Shown piece by piece: positions 9,275 to 17,900 of a stretch of 53,207 nt of DNA. Source of the stretch: JAHEFU01 sp020440645. GTDB taxonomy: Bacteria; 4484-113; JAFGCY01. Every line of letters begins with the position of its first letter. Positions within the stretch are counted from its first letter, which is position 1. The notes under the pieces are model-generated. The model saw only the letters and a program-made list of their open reading frames with translations. It was not told where the DNA came from and made no database searches. The stretch lies in assembly GCA_020440645.1 (NCBI GenBank), contig JAGRNR010000027.1, positions 1 to 53,207 of the forward strand. Reading direction: 5' to 3'. A program made the position numbers and the translations under genes.

Positions 9275-9455
9275 GGGTAGCGGTGGCGCCTTGCGCCAAT
9301 TGAAAGGGCATCTCCCAAAGTAATGTGACATTTCCAGATTTCGCAATACCTGCCAGATCAGGTTGAAAGCAAGCGCGATATTCCCTTATCCGGAATGTCA
9401 GGTTCGGACTGGTGATGCAATCTCTCTCAGTTGGCGCAAGGCGCCACCGCTACCC
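9275..9455. mobile_element. MITE-like element bounded by a 25-bp perfect inverted repeat
   Basis: Bases 9275-9299 (starting GGGTAGCGGTGGCGCC) are the exact reverse complement of 9431-9455. Weaker complementarity continues a few bases inwards. The 131-bp interior has no open frame of note. I see no target-site duplication, so mobility is an inference; it could also be a large hairpin acting as an mRNA 3' end for both convergent genes. Confidence 0.5.
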
Positions 9456-9510
9456 TGAATCGTGTATGTATCAGGAACGGGAATAAGGCTGTGGCAAGCG
9501 CGGGCCTGGC

Positions 9511-10038
9511 TCAGTCGTCATCATCGTCGTCATGGCCGCGCCGCTCGCCTTGCATGGCGGGGGCAGCGCCTGAGCTGACGGGCAGCAGGCCATCGCCGCG
9601 GATCTCCGGGTGCGATATCTTGCCGCCGAGGTTGGCGGTCAGCGCGAACAGCACACAGGCCGCCAGTGAGACCAGCAGCGCCAGTCCGGTGGACCAGCCG
9701 GGGTACTGCTCGCGGCCGCGGCCGGCGAGCAGTGCAATGATTGCCAGGATCCCTCCGGCCAGTCCGGCGATGCGCGCGATGTCCGCCATTTCCTCATGCT
9801 CGTGGATCGCCGGCTCGCTCACATTGGGCTGGTGTTCCACCATATGCTCCGCCGGCTCACCGCTGAGGTACACCGGTACGGTGAAGATGCCGACGGCCAG
9901 CAGCGTTGCCAGGCCGGCCGAGAACAGCGCACGGCTGCGGAAGCTGAAGCCGCCGCCGAGAAGCAGTAGCGCGAACACACTGCCGATCACCGGGATGTGG
10001 TTGAGCATTAGGTGCAGGTGGGCCTGGTTGATCTGCAT
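9511..10038 (-). CDS. Four-helix inner-membrane protein
   Basis: The product has 175 residues, with ATG behind the strong ribosome site AAAGGAGT. The N-terminus MQINQAHLHLMLNHIPVIG precedes the first helix. Hydrophobic segments lie at about 16-32, 36-56, 85-104 and 117-138. The loop between helices 2 and 3 is His/Glu-rich (EHMVEHQ, IHEHEEMAD) and the C-terminus ends in His followed by six Asp, so metal binding is possible. The NHIP start resembles small DUF2231-like membrane proteins found near respiratory genes, but this is a weak impression. No operon partner is visible; the upstream gene on this strand begins beyond a 130-nt gap. Confidence 0.75.
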   Translation of the reverse strand: MQINQAHLHLMLNHIPVIGSVFALLLLGGGFSFRSRALFSAGLATLLAVGIFTVPVYLSGEPAEHMVEHQPNVSEPAIHEHEEMADIARIAGLAGGILAIIALLAGRGREQYPGWSTGLALLVSLAACVLFALTANLGGKISHPEIRGDGLLPVSSGAAPAMQGERRGHDDDDDD

Positions 10039-10171
10039 GGACTTACTCCTTTGGCAATCAGTCTGCGCCGCGAAAGCGCAACAGCTGCGACGAGGATTAT
10101 CGAGTGTCCGATGGAATTTGTTTCAATGATTTCCGGAAATGAGGATGCCTGTCAGTTCAGCCCAGCCGCAT

Positions 10172-11737
10172 TCAGGGCCTGAGCGCCACCAGCTCTTCAT
10201 CCTCGGTGGTGTAGAAGGTGCCATCGCCGGTCACCACTATGTCCTGCTTCATGTCCGGGATGCGGTACAGTTCGTGGCCATCGCGGTTGAAGGCGGCCAG
10301 GTGGCCCTGGCTGCGCACGAAGACCTGGCCATCCGGGCCGAACTCAACCTGGTCGAAGTAGTTGCCGGAGCGCTTGTACTGCCACAGCACGCTGCCTTCC
10401 GGGCTGATGCACTGCAGCAGGTAATGCGAGATCACGTAGATCCGCCCATCTGGCCCGACGCTGAGCTCGCCGCTTGGTCCGTTGTCAATCGTGATCCCCC
10501 AGATGCGCTCGCCGGTGCGACTGTTGAGCCGCAGCAGTTCCGGTTCGCCGGACAGGCTGCCGCTGGTATAGCCGAACAGGTAGATTGAATCTCCGGCGGG
10601 CAGCAGGATGTCCCGCTCACTGGCGGCATCAATGCTGTAGCGGCTGCCGTCCTCACGCCACAGTTCGCGGCCGTTGCCGGCATCCAGCGCAAACAAGCTG
10701 CAGCCGTGGCTGCCATTGCGGCTGCAGATGGCATAGAGCACATTGCCGGGGCCCAGCAGCAGCTTGTCAAATTCATTGACATCTGGATCACTGATCCCGC
10801 GCTGCCAGCGAAGCTTGCCGTCCGCTGCGATGCAGGCCAGCCCATGCTCAGCATCACGCCTGCTGGCGCGGCTGGCAACGAAGCATGTGCCATCCGCCGC
10901 GGTGGTGAGGCCGCTGCCCGGGATGCCGTCTATCGCCGTGCGCCACAGTTCCTTGCCAGCTCGGTCCATGCAGACGAGGTCCGTCTGGCGCACCGTCTCC
11001 ATTGAACCGGGCCAGCCCTCGCGCTCCTGCTCGCGGCTGCCTTCCAGCACGAACAGCACGTTGCCATTGCCGTCATCAAATGGCCCGGCGGTTGGTGCCA
11101 GCCTGTCACCGGCCTTCACGCCGGCGAGGCTCGGGACCTCCCACAGGCGCTGGCCGCTTTCGCCGTCGATGTAGACGACGGCGTTCGAGGTGCGGATCGC
11201 CAGGTCGCCGTTGGCGAGGGGCTCGCGCTGCTTGAGCGACCAGTTGCCGATCCCGTAGCTCCACTGCATCTCGCCCTCGTCAACGCAGAACAGCATGTTG
11301 CCATCTACGCCCTGCACATAGCAGCGTCCGTCCGGCCCGAGGCTCAGGCCGCCCAGCTTGCCGCCGATGTGGTAGCGCCAGAGGTAGAGCTCCGCACGTG
11401 CGGCGGCCGCGGCGGCCTTGTCAGCATGGTGCTTGTCTATCACCTGCTGCTGCACTGCTGCGGCATCCACCACGCCGGGTTCGACGGTCCCCTGTGCGGC
11501 GGGCTGGCCTTCGACCACCACCGGCGGCCGCATTGCGAAGTAGACAACCGCCACCACCATCGCTGCCATGATCGCAACGAGCAGCACGGTCTGCCAGACC
11601 CGCAGGCTGTGGAATGCCAGCTGCTCCGAGGGCTGGACCTCCTCCTCGACGTAGTTGTCCTCCAGCGCATCGCTGAAGGCCACCGCCGGGTCCAGCCGTT
11701 CATTCAGCTCATGCGGATCAGGCCGCTCCTTGATCAA
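10172..11737 (-). CDS. Membrane-anchored PQQ-type beta-propeller protein
   Basis: The product has 521 residues. Translation appears to start at TTG 11737, whose first bases overlap the TGA stop of the upstream gene. The start is supported by GGAGG six bases ahead. One membrane helix (about 47-69) anchors a large external domain. That domain carries repeated propeller blades with PDG turns (LGPDGRCYV, VGPDGRIYV, FGPDGQVFV) and tryptophan-docking-like segments (GELWR-type). This is the BamB/PQQ-dehydrogenase-like repeat family. No PQQ-enzyme catalytic residues are evident, so a structural or sensory role is more likely than catalysis. It is coupled to the zinc-ribbon-like gene upstream, so the two probably act together. 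Confidence 0.8.
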   Translation of the reverse strand: MIKERPDPHELNERLDPAVAFSDALEDNYVEEEVQPSEQLAFHSLRVWQTVLLVAIMAAMVVAVVYFAMRPPVVVEGQPAAQGTVEPGVVDAAAVQQQVIDKHHADKAAAAAARAELYLWRYHIGGKLGGLSLGPDGRCYVQGVDGNMLFCVDEGEMQWSYGIGNWSLKQREPLANGDLAIRTSNAVVYIDGESGQRLWEVPSLAGVKAGDRLAPTAGPFDDGNGNVLFVLEGSREQEREGWPGSMETVRQTDLVCMDRAGKELWRTAIDGIPGSGLTTAADGTCFVASRASRRDAEHGLACIAADGKLRWQRGISDPDVNEFDKLLLGPGNVLYAICSRNGSHGCSLFALDAGNGRELWREDGSRYSIDAASERDILLPAGDSIYLFGYTSGSLSGEPELLRLNSRTGERIWGITIDNGPSGELSVGPDGRIYVISHYLLQCISPEGSVLWQYKRSGNYFDQVEFGPDGQVFVRSQGHLAAFNRDGHELYRIPDMKQDIVVTGDGTFYTTEDEELVALRP

Positions 11738-12318
11738 CTGTCGCCTCCGCTGGCCTGCCCGCCAGAGGAGCTGGACTGCTCGAGTTCCTTCTTCTTCTCT
11801 TTATAGTCAATCAGCTCGCGGCACTTGCCACAGACCGTCTGCTCCAGTCCGGCCTTGAATTTCTCCGGATCCGCCATCGCCGAATTGCTGGTCTTTGCCG
11901 GGATGAACTCTCCACCGTGGCCGCAGGAATGCACGAACTCGTACTTGTAGAACAGCTCAGGGGTGAGGATCGGGTTGATGAGCTTCGGATCGGGCTGGCC
12001 GACCATGATCACCGTTTCGCCATCCTTATTGCTGACGATATGCGCGGGCAGGTCGCCCACCAGCTGCCCGTCAGCCGTCGGAATCCCGGGAGGGAAGTTC
12101 GCCGCGTCCTGTCCGGTCGGCTGTGCTGCGCCAGCGGCCGCCTGTGTGCGCATGCGCGGAATGCTTACGAAGACTATCAGCACAACCATCAGGGCCAGCA
12201 GCAGGGCGATCACCACGTTCCTGATGACGAATATTCGCGCCAGCCTTGTTTCCGGCCGCTGCCGGCGCTGTGGCCTCCATCTGTCCCTGTCCTTTCGTCT
12301 GTCCTGCAATCCCGCCAC
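11734..12318 (-). CDS. Single-pass membrane protein with Cys/His cluster
   Basis: The product has 194 residues: a basic N-terminus (about 1-30, Arg/Gln-rich), one helix (about 33-52), then an external domain. The motifs SCGHGG and VCGKC lie about 35 residues apart near the C-terminus and could form a zinc site or a redox pair. They are not CxxCH haem sites. It ends in a charged, Ser/Gly-rich tail. Its stop overlaps the start of the PQQ-type propeller gene, indicating translational coupling. No family is recognised. The first ATG is taken as start although its ribosome site is weak. Confidence 0.7.
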   Translation of the reverse strand: MAGLQDRRKDRDRWRPQRRQRPETRLARIFVIRNVVIALLLALMVVLIVFVSIPRMRTQAAAGAAQPTGQDAANFPPGIPTADGQLVGDLPAHIVSNKDGETVIMVGQPDPKLINPILTPELFYKYEFVHSCGHGGEFIPAKTSNSAMADPEKFKAGLEQTVCGKCRELIDYKEKKKELEQSSSSGGQASGGDS

Positions 12319-12484
12319 CTCTGTCCCGTGACGATTTCCTGTATGTCATGAGACCCCGGAAAGTACATTCCGGTTCACCAGCAGTGATTCCAGAATACCG
12401 CAGATCGCCATTCTGCACTTGCTAGAATAGCCCCGCCGGCGGCTGCGGCAGCCGGGAAACACTGATTGATACAGGGAAGGCATC

Positions 12485-13408
12485 ATGAGCAAGAGCGGAT
12501 TCAACAGCGTCGGCGTGATCGGCATCGGCACGATGGGCAACGGCATCGCCCAGGTGGCGGCCCAGAGTGGTTTCACAACCAAGGTGGTGGACATCTCGCA
12601 GGAGAACGTGGACCGCGGGATGGGGATCATCGGCAAGAACCTCGATCGCATGGTGGCCAGCTTCGAGAAGAGCGGCGGTGAGCGGGGCCTGAGCCAGGCC
12701 GACCGTGACGCGGCCTGGGGCCGGCTCAGTGCTTCCACGGACCTCGCGTCGCTGCTGGACTGCGACATCATCATCGAGGCCGCCGTCGAGCGCGAGGACA
12801 TCAAGCTGCAGATTTTTGGCACGCTTAAGGAAAAGGGCTACGGCGGGATCATCGCCAGTAACACCAGCTCGATCAGCATCACCCGCCTGGCGGCCGGCGT
12901 GGCCGACCCCGCGAAGTTCATGGGCATGCACTTCATGAACCCGGTGCCGATCCAGCTTGGAGTCGAGATCATCCGCGGCCTGCTGACGGACGACGACACC
13001 TACAACAAGGTGGTCGGGCTCTGCCAGGACATGGGCAAGGTGGAGATCCCGGCGGAGGACAAGGCCGGCTTCGGCATCAACCGCATGTGGGTGCCCTTCG
13101 TTAACGAGGCGATCCGCGTCGTCGAGGAAGGCGTGATGGCGCCGGATGAGGCGGACAAGTGCACGCTCTGCCTCGGGCACAAGATGGGCCCGCTCGTCAC
13201 CGCGGACTTCGTCGGGCTGGATGTGATCCTGTTCATCTGCAACGTGCTGGAGGAGGAGTTCGGCTCCGCCTACAAGGCCAGCCCGCTGCTCAAGCGCCTC
13301 GTGGAGGCCGGCCAGCTCGGGGTCAAAAGCGGCACGGGCTTCTACGTCTGGGAGGGCGGCCAGGCGACTGGCGTGAACCCGGCGGTGCAGCGCTACCGCA
13401 TCGGCTAG
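12485..13408 (+). CDS. hbd: 3-hydroxybutyryl-CoA dehydrogenase (3-hydroxyacyl-CoA dehydrogenase family)
   Basis: The product has 307 residues. An N-terminal Rossmann fold carries GIGTMGNGIAQ (Gly13, Gly15, Gly18) for NAD(P)+. The family motifs SNTSSISITRLA and GMHFMNPVP are intact. A C-terminal 3HCDH domain contains GFGINRMWVPFVNEA and ends GVKSGTGFYVWE. It should interconvert 3-hydroxyacyl-CoA and acetoacetyl-type CoA in the cytoplasm, in butanoate or fatty-acid metabolism. It is slightly longer than the usual 280 residues, with an extra segment near residues 60-80. The ATG follows AGGGAAGG. No other beta-oxidation gene is nearby; the next genes encode envelope proteins and may simply be read through. 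Confidence 0.93.
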   Translation: MSKSGFNSVGVIGIGTMGNGIAQVAAQSGFTTKVVDISQENVDRGMGIIGKNLDRMVASFEKSGGERGLSQADRDAAWGRLSASTDLASLLDCDIIIEAAVEREDIKLQIFGTLKEKGYGGIIASNTSSISITRLAAGVADPAKFMGMHFMNPVPIQLGVEIIRGLLTDDDTYNKVVGLCQDMGKVEIPAEDKAGFGINRMWVPFVNEAIRVVEEGVMAPDEADKCTLCLGHKMGPLVTADFVGLDVILFICNVLEEEFGSAYKASPLLKRLVEAGQLGVKSGTGFYVWEGGQATGVNPAVQRYRIG

Positions 13409-13460
13409 GATAGGAACAGCGGGAAAACAATCCGCGGATTCCATTCAGTGGAAGGTAGCC

Positions 13461-13859
13461 ATGGGTAGCTTTAGATACTTCGTTCCGCTCAGGACAATTG
13501 CCGGCCTAATGCTGGTCCTGCTCAATCTATCCTGCGCCGGTCCAGTCGAGGGTGAGGGAATCGCCGGAAAGTGGACAGTGATGCACGAAGGTCAGAATGG
13601 AGGATTCATGGAGTTCGGGGAGGACGGATCATGGACGGATGGAAAGCATACCGGCACATGGGTGCAGACTGCAGATAATTATCTTGAGATAGACGTCAAC
13701 TTCAATGGAAAGCAGATGCTGATGGGTTTCAAATATGCGGGCGGCGGAAACCGCATGAGCATCAACCTGGACAAGGTGGGAGGCTCCAGTACAGGAGCGC
13801 GGGACATGGTGGACAAGGACATCTTTCCGGGCACGATGACCATGGTTCGAGCGCGCTAG
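13461..13859 (+). CDS. Small lipoprotein, lipocalin-like
   Basis: The product has 132 residues. The signal peptide ends in the lipobox LNLSC (Cys near 25). The mature part starts GKWTVMHEGQNGG and continues with short amphipathic strands (FMEFGEDGSW, GTWVQTADNYLEID), as in small lipocalin-like or META-like beta barrels that bind hydrophobic ligands. Base composition is less GC-rich than the flanking genes, which may mean recent acquisition or weak codon selection. It sits 52 nt after the dehydrogenase gene, so co-transcription is possible. Confidence 0.7.
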   Translation: MGSFRYFVPLRTIAGLMLVLLNLSCAGPVEGEGIAGKWTVMHEGQNGGFMEFGEDGSWTDGKHTGTWVQTADNYLEIDVNFNGKQMLMGFKYAGGGNRMSINLDKVGGSSTGARDMVDKDIFPGTMTMVRAR

Positions 13860-13937
13860 GCCTGCTTGGCCTGCTGCAGCGGATTGCGGATGTGCAATGG
13901 CGATATCGAAAGGCGTTATTGCCTTATAATTGCCCGC

Positions 13938-14432
13938 ATGAGACCGAATATCAACCTGACCGGCCTGCTGCTGCTGGTCGCTGCAAGCTGCCTGTTCCTT
14001 TCGGCCTGCCCCAGTGGGGATGATGGCGCCAATGTATCGAAGGCTGATACCACGGGTGCCGATCCGGCCGTGAGCTCCTCCAACCAGAGCCTGCCGCCGG
14101 CGGACAGCGTTGCCGGTTCCGAGGCCGCTGCCAATCCCTGTGCCGGCGAAGCCCCGGCCGTGGTGGCGGATGCCAGTGATGTCTTCAAGACGGCCAACTG
14201 CACGATGTGCCACGGCCAGAACATGGAAGGCGGCCAGCTGGCCCCGGCGCTGAAGAACATCGCCGGCGAATGGAACAAGGCCGAGCTGACCAGCTACGTG
14301 CGTGACGCGTCCAAGTATGAGGACAAGGGCAACCGCCTGAGCCACGATCCGAAGTACGTGATCGAAATGCCGCCCTTCCCGATGGGTGAAGATGACCTCA
14401 ACAAGCTCGTGGACTGGCTGCTCACCAAGTAG
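13938..14432 (+). CDS. Monohaem c-type cytochrome lipoprotein
   Basis: The product has 164 residues from ATG 13938; the frame is open from 13866, but the lipoprotein signal starts here. The lipobox is LSAC (Cys24). A low-complexity Ala/Ser/Pro spacer (about 28-75) leads to one haem site, CTMCH (Cys88, Cys91, His92), within an AxxCTMCHGQNMEGG setting typical of class I cytochrome c. The likely distal Met lies in IEMPPFPMG near residues 144-149. It should be a lipid-anchored electron carrier on the periplasmic face. Redox partners are not in the window. Confidence 0.88.
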   Translation: MRPNINLTGLLLLVAASCLFLSACPSGDDGANVSKADTTGADPAVSSSNQSLPPADSVAGSEAAANPCAGEAPAVVADASDVFKTANCTMCHGQNMEGGQLAPALKNIAGEWNKAELTSYVRDASKYEDKGNRLSHDPKYVIEMPPFPMGEDDLNKLVDWLLTK

Positions 14433-14475
14433 CAGCAGTCAACGCGGCCAAATCACGGCCGATAACATACAGATC

Positions 14476-16932
14476 GTGAAAGTCCTCAAGACCGTCTTCA
14501 GCGTGATCATCATCGCGGCCCTGCTGCTCGCGGTGGCTGTCGGCGTGTTCTGGGAGAAGCTGCTGTCACCGGCGCAGAAGCTGCGCTACGGCAAGCAGTT
14601 CAGTGCGGTGGAGGACCTGCGCCAGCAGAGCGCGGATGCCCCTGATGACAGCCAGGCGCTGGCGGACTACGTGGACGGCCTGGCGCTGGAAGGCAACATC
14701 GGGCGTGCGTACTACTTAAGCGAGCTGTATGGCGTGCACAACGACAAGGCCACTGCCCTGCGCGGGCTGGCGGTGCGCAGCCTGCAGCAGTCCACCGACG
14801 GCAGGATCCTCGACATCACTGCCGAGCCGGAGGCGCAGCAGTTCATGGAGACCCCGGCCTGGGAGGTGCTGCGTTACCTCGAGGGCTACCGCCATGCACT
14901 GAGCGGCGACTGGATGAGCGCGCGCAACGAGTTCATGGGCATCGCCAACGGCGACCTGCCGCCGGCGCTGCGCGGATGGCATAAATATTACCTCGCACGG
15001 GCCTACCGCTACGGTGGCGATGAGGAGCAGAAGCAGCTCGTGCTGAAGCTGCTGCGCGAGGTGGTGGAGGCCGAGGCCAAGGCCGGCCAGCAGGGCAGCC
15101 TGCTGCATGGCCGCGCGGTCTACAACATCATCGACTGGTGTGTCAGTGACGACTATCCCGGCGAGGATGGCCCGCAGCTGGCAACGGAGGCCGCGGATTC
15201 GCTTGATGAACTGCACGAAGCCTGGGCCCGGCAGAAGGGTGATACGGCGCTCGGCGACTACCTGCTTGCCAACGGCGATCCCGGCGGGGCCTGGCGCCTG
15301 TCCAGCACGGCACTGCTGCTGGACCCGGCGGGCAATGGCGGCAAGGCGGCCGGCGAGCTGGCCCTGCGCAGCATGCAGGAGATCCTCGCCGCATTCAGCA
15401 ACAAGGGGACGGCAGGCTCACCGGACTGGCAACCGGCGGAGGAGCCGCTGAGGCCGCTGATGAACCCCTCCGGCGAGCTGCAGGTGGAACTGGGCCGCGA
15501 GCAGGTGCGGGCGATCGCCGACTGGGCCGTTGCCAACGAGAAGGCCGCCGAGGCCAGTGCGCTGCTGGTGGCCTTGCGCGCGCATGTCAGCGAGCGCGCG
15601 GCCTGGGAGGAACTGCGCGTCGGCGAGGCGATCTGCTACCGCAGCGCCAAGGACCGTCCCGCGATGCAGGCGCTGATGCTGGATGCCAACCTGCACGGGA
15701 TGTCAGACCGCGCCCTGAGCGAGATCTACTTCGAGAACGGACTGCTGCTGAAGGGCAGCGGCGAGTGGAACGGCGCGCTGGACCAGCTGCGCAGCAGTGC
15801 GACCTTGAACGGGCCGCGCAGCGGAGAGGCCTGGTTCCAGTGCTACCTCGTGCTGAAGCGCGTGCAGGACCCGCTCAATGTTGACAGCGCAATCGGCTAC
15901 CTGCAGCATGTGATGGATGGCGATGCCGCGAGCGATGCCTTCCCGCGGGCCTTCGAGGAGCTGGTGCCGCTTTTGATCCACAACAGCAGCCGCACCGCGG
16001 CCCGCCAGCTCTGCGAGCGAGTGCTCGGGCTGGCGACCGGCGGCACGATGGAGGGAGAGCGCGGAACGGAACTGGCAACGGTGGCCCGCTTCTGGCTGGG
16101 CTGGATCGCGCAGCAGGAGGGCGACTCCGCGCTGGCGAAGCGTTACCGCAGTGAAATCAGCATCACACACTGGAATTACTACGAGATCACGGCACACCAG
16201 GGCATCGAGCCGCATATGGCGAGTGTGCCGGCCGTGCTCGGGCAGCCTGAGAGTGCTGGTGAGTACTTCGCCGGGATGGGGCTGACGACGAATGCCGCCG
16301 AGGTCTATAACACGGACGGCCCGGCCGACAGCCAGCTGCTGGCATTCTTCCGGATTGACAACGCCGTGCCCGTGATGGACCTGCCGAGCGTGCAGTGGCG
16401 CGCCACGGAGGTACTCGAGAGCGGGGCCGTCAATGAGGCGGCGCTGCTGGAGTACGTGCTGGCGCAGTCCTATCCACGGCCCTTTGACGATGTCGTCAAC
16501 CCGGCGGCGCAGGAATTCAATGTCGACCCGGCGCTGATCTACGCCGTGATCAAGAAGGAAAGCAACTTCAAGCCGGCGGACGTGTCCTGGGCCGGGGCCG
16601 AGGGCCTGATGCAGCTGATGCCGGAGTCGGCGAAGTGGCTCAACGAGCGCTATTCGCTCGGGGTGGACCTCACGAAGCTGCGCGACCCGAAGCAGAACGT
16701 GCGGCTCGGCGCTGCCAACCTGCGCAGCCTGTACGACCAGCTCGGGCAGGACAACATCCGTGGCGTGATCATCGCGCACAACAAGGGCGCCGGCAACTAC
16801 CAGAAGTGGACCGGGCGCTACGGCTCAAACCCGGTGCTGATCAGCGAGCTGGTGCCGAACGAGGAGAACGAGGGCTTCATCAAGCGAGTGCTGCGCTACT
16901 ACCTGATCTACAAGTGGCTTGAGGAGAGGTAG
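14476..16932 (+). CDS. Lytic transglycosylase with SLT domain
   Basis: I take GTG 14476 as start, giving 818 residues. The open frame begins at 14386, but that part lies inside the cytochrome gene, and GTG opens a typical membrane anchor (residues about 6-25). Helical TPR-like sequence fills about 50-660. The C-terminal 150 residues form a soluble lytic transglycosylase (GH23) domain: ALIYAVIKKESNF with catalytic Glu695, then AEGLMQLMP, NVRLGAANLR and IIAHNKGAGNY. The overall architecture matches Slt70: a helical superhelix plus lysozyme-like domain that cleaves peptidoglycan to 1,6-anhydroMurNAc products. The ribosome site is weak. Confidence 0.92.
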   Translation: MKVLKTVFSVIIIAALLLAVAVGVFWEKLLSPAQKLRYGKQFSAVEDLRQQSADAPDDSQALADYVDGLALEGNIGRAYYLSELYGVHNDKATALRGLAVRSLQQSTDGRILDITAEPEAQQFMETPAWEVLRYLEGYRHALSGDWMSARNEFMGIANGDLPPALRGWHKYYLARAYRYGGDEEQKQLVLKLLREVVEAEAKAGQQGSLLHGRAVYNIIDWCVSDDYPGEDGPQLATEAADSLDELHEAWARQKGDTALGDYLLANGDPGGAWRLSSTALLLDPAGNGGKAAGELALRSMQEILAAFSNKGTAGSPDWQPAEEPLRPLMNPSGELQVELGREQVRAIADWAVANEKAAEASALLVALRAHVSERAAWEELRVGEAICYRSAKDRPAMQALMLDANLHGMSDRALSEIYFENGLLLKGSGEWNGALDQLRSSATLNGPRSGEAWFQCYLVLKRVQDPLNVDSAIGYLQHVMDGDAASDAFPRAFEELVPLLIHNSSRTAARQLCERVLGLATGGTMEGERGTELATVARFWLGWIAQQEGDSALAKRYRSEISITHWNYYEITAHQGIEPHMASVPAVLGQPESAGEYFAGMGLTTNAAEVYNTDGPADSQLLAFFRIDNAVPVMDLPSVQWRATEVLESGAVNEAALLEYVLAQSYPRPFDDVVNPAAQEFNVDPALIYAVIKKESNFKPADVSWAGAEGLMQLMPESAKWLNERYSLGVDLTKLRDPKQNVRLGAANLRSLYDQLGQDNIRGVIIAHNKGAGNYQKWTGRYGSNPVLISELVPNEENEGFIKRVLRYYLIYKWLEER

Positions 16933-16936
16933 GGAG

Positions 16937-16955
16937 GTCAGGCCCATGGCCTGAC
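16937..16955 (+). terminator. Hairpin after the lytic transglycosylase gene
   Basis: Perfect arms GTCAGGCC (16937-16944) and GGCCTGAC (16948-16955) enclose CAT, 5 nt after the stop codon. No T-run follows, so termination would be weak or Rho-assisted. Confidence 0.45.
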
Positions 16956-16958
16956 AAG

Positions 16959-17000
16959 GGTGCAGGTTGCAGGGGGCTGCTTGCAGGGTGCAGGTTGCCA
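16959..17000 (+). repeat. Degenerate heptameric tandem repeat
   Basis: Six in-register 7-nt units, mostly xxTGCAG (GGTGCAG, GTTGCAG, CTTGCAG), fill the short spacer between two genes. Units one/two and five/six nearly repeat each other. Confidence 0.6.
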
Positions 17001-17062
17001 ATTCTTCTATGTCAAATGAATCCCTGGTTCTGTCTCCAAACTGGTGTTGATACAATTTATCA

Positions 17063-17674
17063 ATGAAGGGTAGATTCCAACCTTGGTTGAAGGTCGCTGG
17101 GTGCATTTCCGTTCTGCTCGTTTCAGGAGCAATAGCGATGTCAATCAGTGGGTGCAGGAATGACAAGGACCCACTTGCAGCGTTAGCTCCCTTTCCGAAG
17201 ATCGACATGAGCAATTGGCCTGTTGCGTTGCCACCTCCCCAGGATTCGCTCTCCGGTTCACTGTCCGTTGATCCATCAGCTACCTTTGTCGAGCGAAGGA
17301 GTGGACTTTCCGCTGGAGAGGTCTGGGCTTATGCCTTTCATCACAGGATTAGCTTCATTGACCACCACTTCTATTACCAGTCACGGATGCGAGACGCAGG
17401 ATTCAGGGTGGTCAAGGGGCGGAACCAGCTCGAAATTGCTGCTCTGGAATCCATAGATGTACGCTGGGCCGAGCAGTATGTCAGTAGTTCCGGAGATGTA
17501 CTGGTTACGTTATGCACTTTGCATGACCCTGAACATCACGGTTCTCGATACGAGGTCTACATCGAGAAGCGCAATGACATTCCTGCGGAAATGTATGAGC
17601 AGGCAGGAATCATTGCGGAGGACAGCACTTTGCGTAAGCAGTTCAACAAAATGCTTACTAAGGACAGGTTCTGA
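17063..17674 (+). CDS. Putative lipoprotein of unknown function
   Basis: The product has 203 residues. A signal region ends in SISGC (Cys about 31), giving a probable lipoprotein. The mature part has a Pro-rich start, then a compact alpha/beta region (AGEVWAYAFHHRISFIDHHFYYQSRM, then GDVLVTLCTLHDPE). I recognise no family. Base composition is clearly poorer in GC, with many A/T-ending codons, unlike its neighbours, which suggests horizontal acquisition. It is flanked by a heptamer repeat upstream and a 226-nt spacer downstream and looks like a solitary insert. Confidence 0.65.
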   Translation: MKGRFQPWLKVAGCISVLLVSGAIAMSISGCRNDKDPLAALAPFPKIDMSNWPVALPPPQDSLSGSLSVDPSATFVERRSGLSAGEVWAYAFHHRISFIDHHFYYQSRMRDAGFRVVKGRNQLEIAALESIDVRWAEQYVSSSGDVLVTLCTLHDPEHHGSRYEVYIEKRNDIPAEMYEQAGIIAEDSTLRKQFNKMLTKDRF

Positions 17675-17900
17675 ATCTGAAACCTGCTCGCCTGTGAGCT
17701 ATTGGAGTTTATTCGATCCGCGGTTCTAGCCGGTAAAATCGCGGCTTCTCCCGCCTGTTTCACACGCTTTCCACACATTGAGGCTGCATTCTCAATGCGG
17801 CTCTGCAAATGTGAAACGCTTTTCCTGCGATACCGCAACATTTGGCAAACAACATGCGTCAACACTTGCGGAGTGGGAATCCAGCAAAGTGGGGAAGTTC

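Larger units (their letters stand above)
9163..9510. other. Repeat-bearing spacer between convergent genes
   Basis: No open frame here looks coding. The spacer holds one copy of a 51-bp dispersed repeat (9190-9240) and a 181-bp segment bounded by a perfect 25-bp inverted repeat (9275-9455). It lies between the stop codons of two convergent genes, a common location for REP-like and MITE-like elements. Confidence 0.6.
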
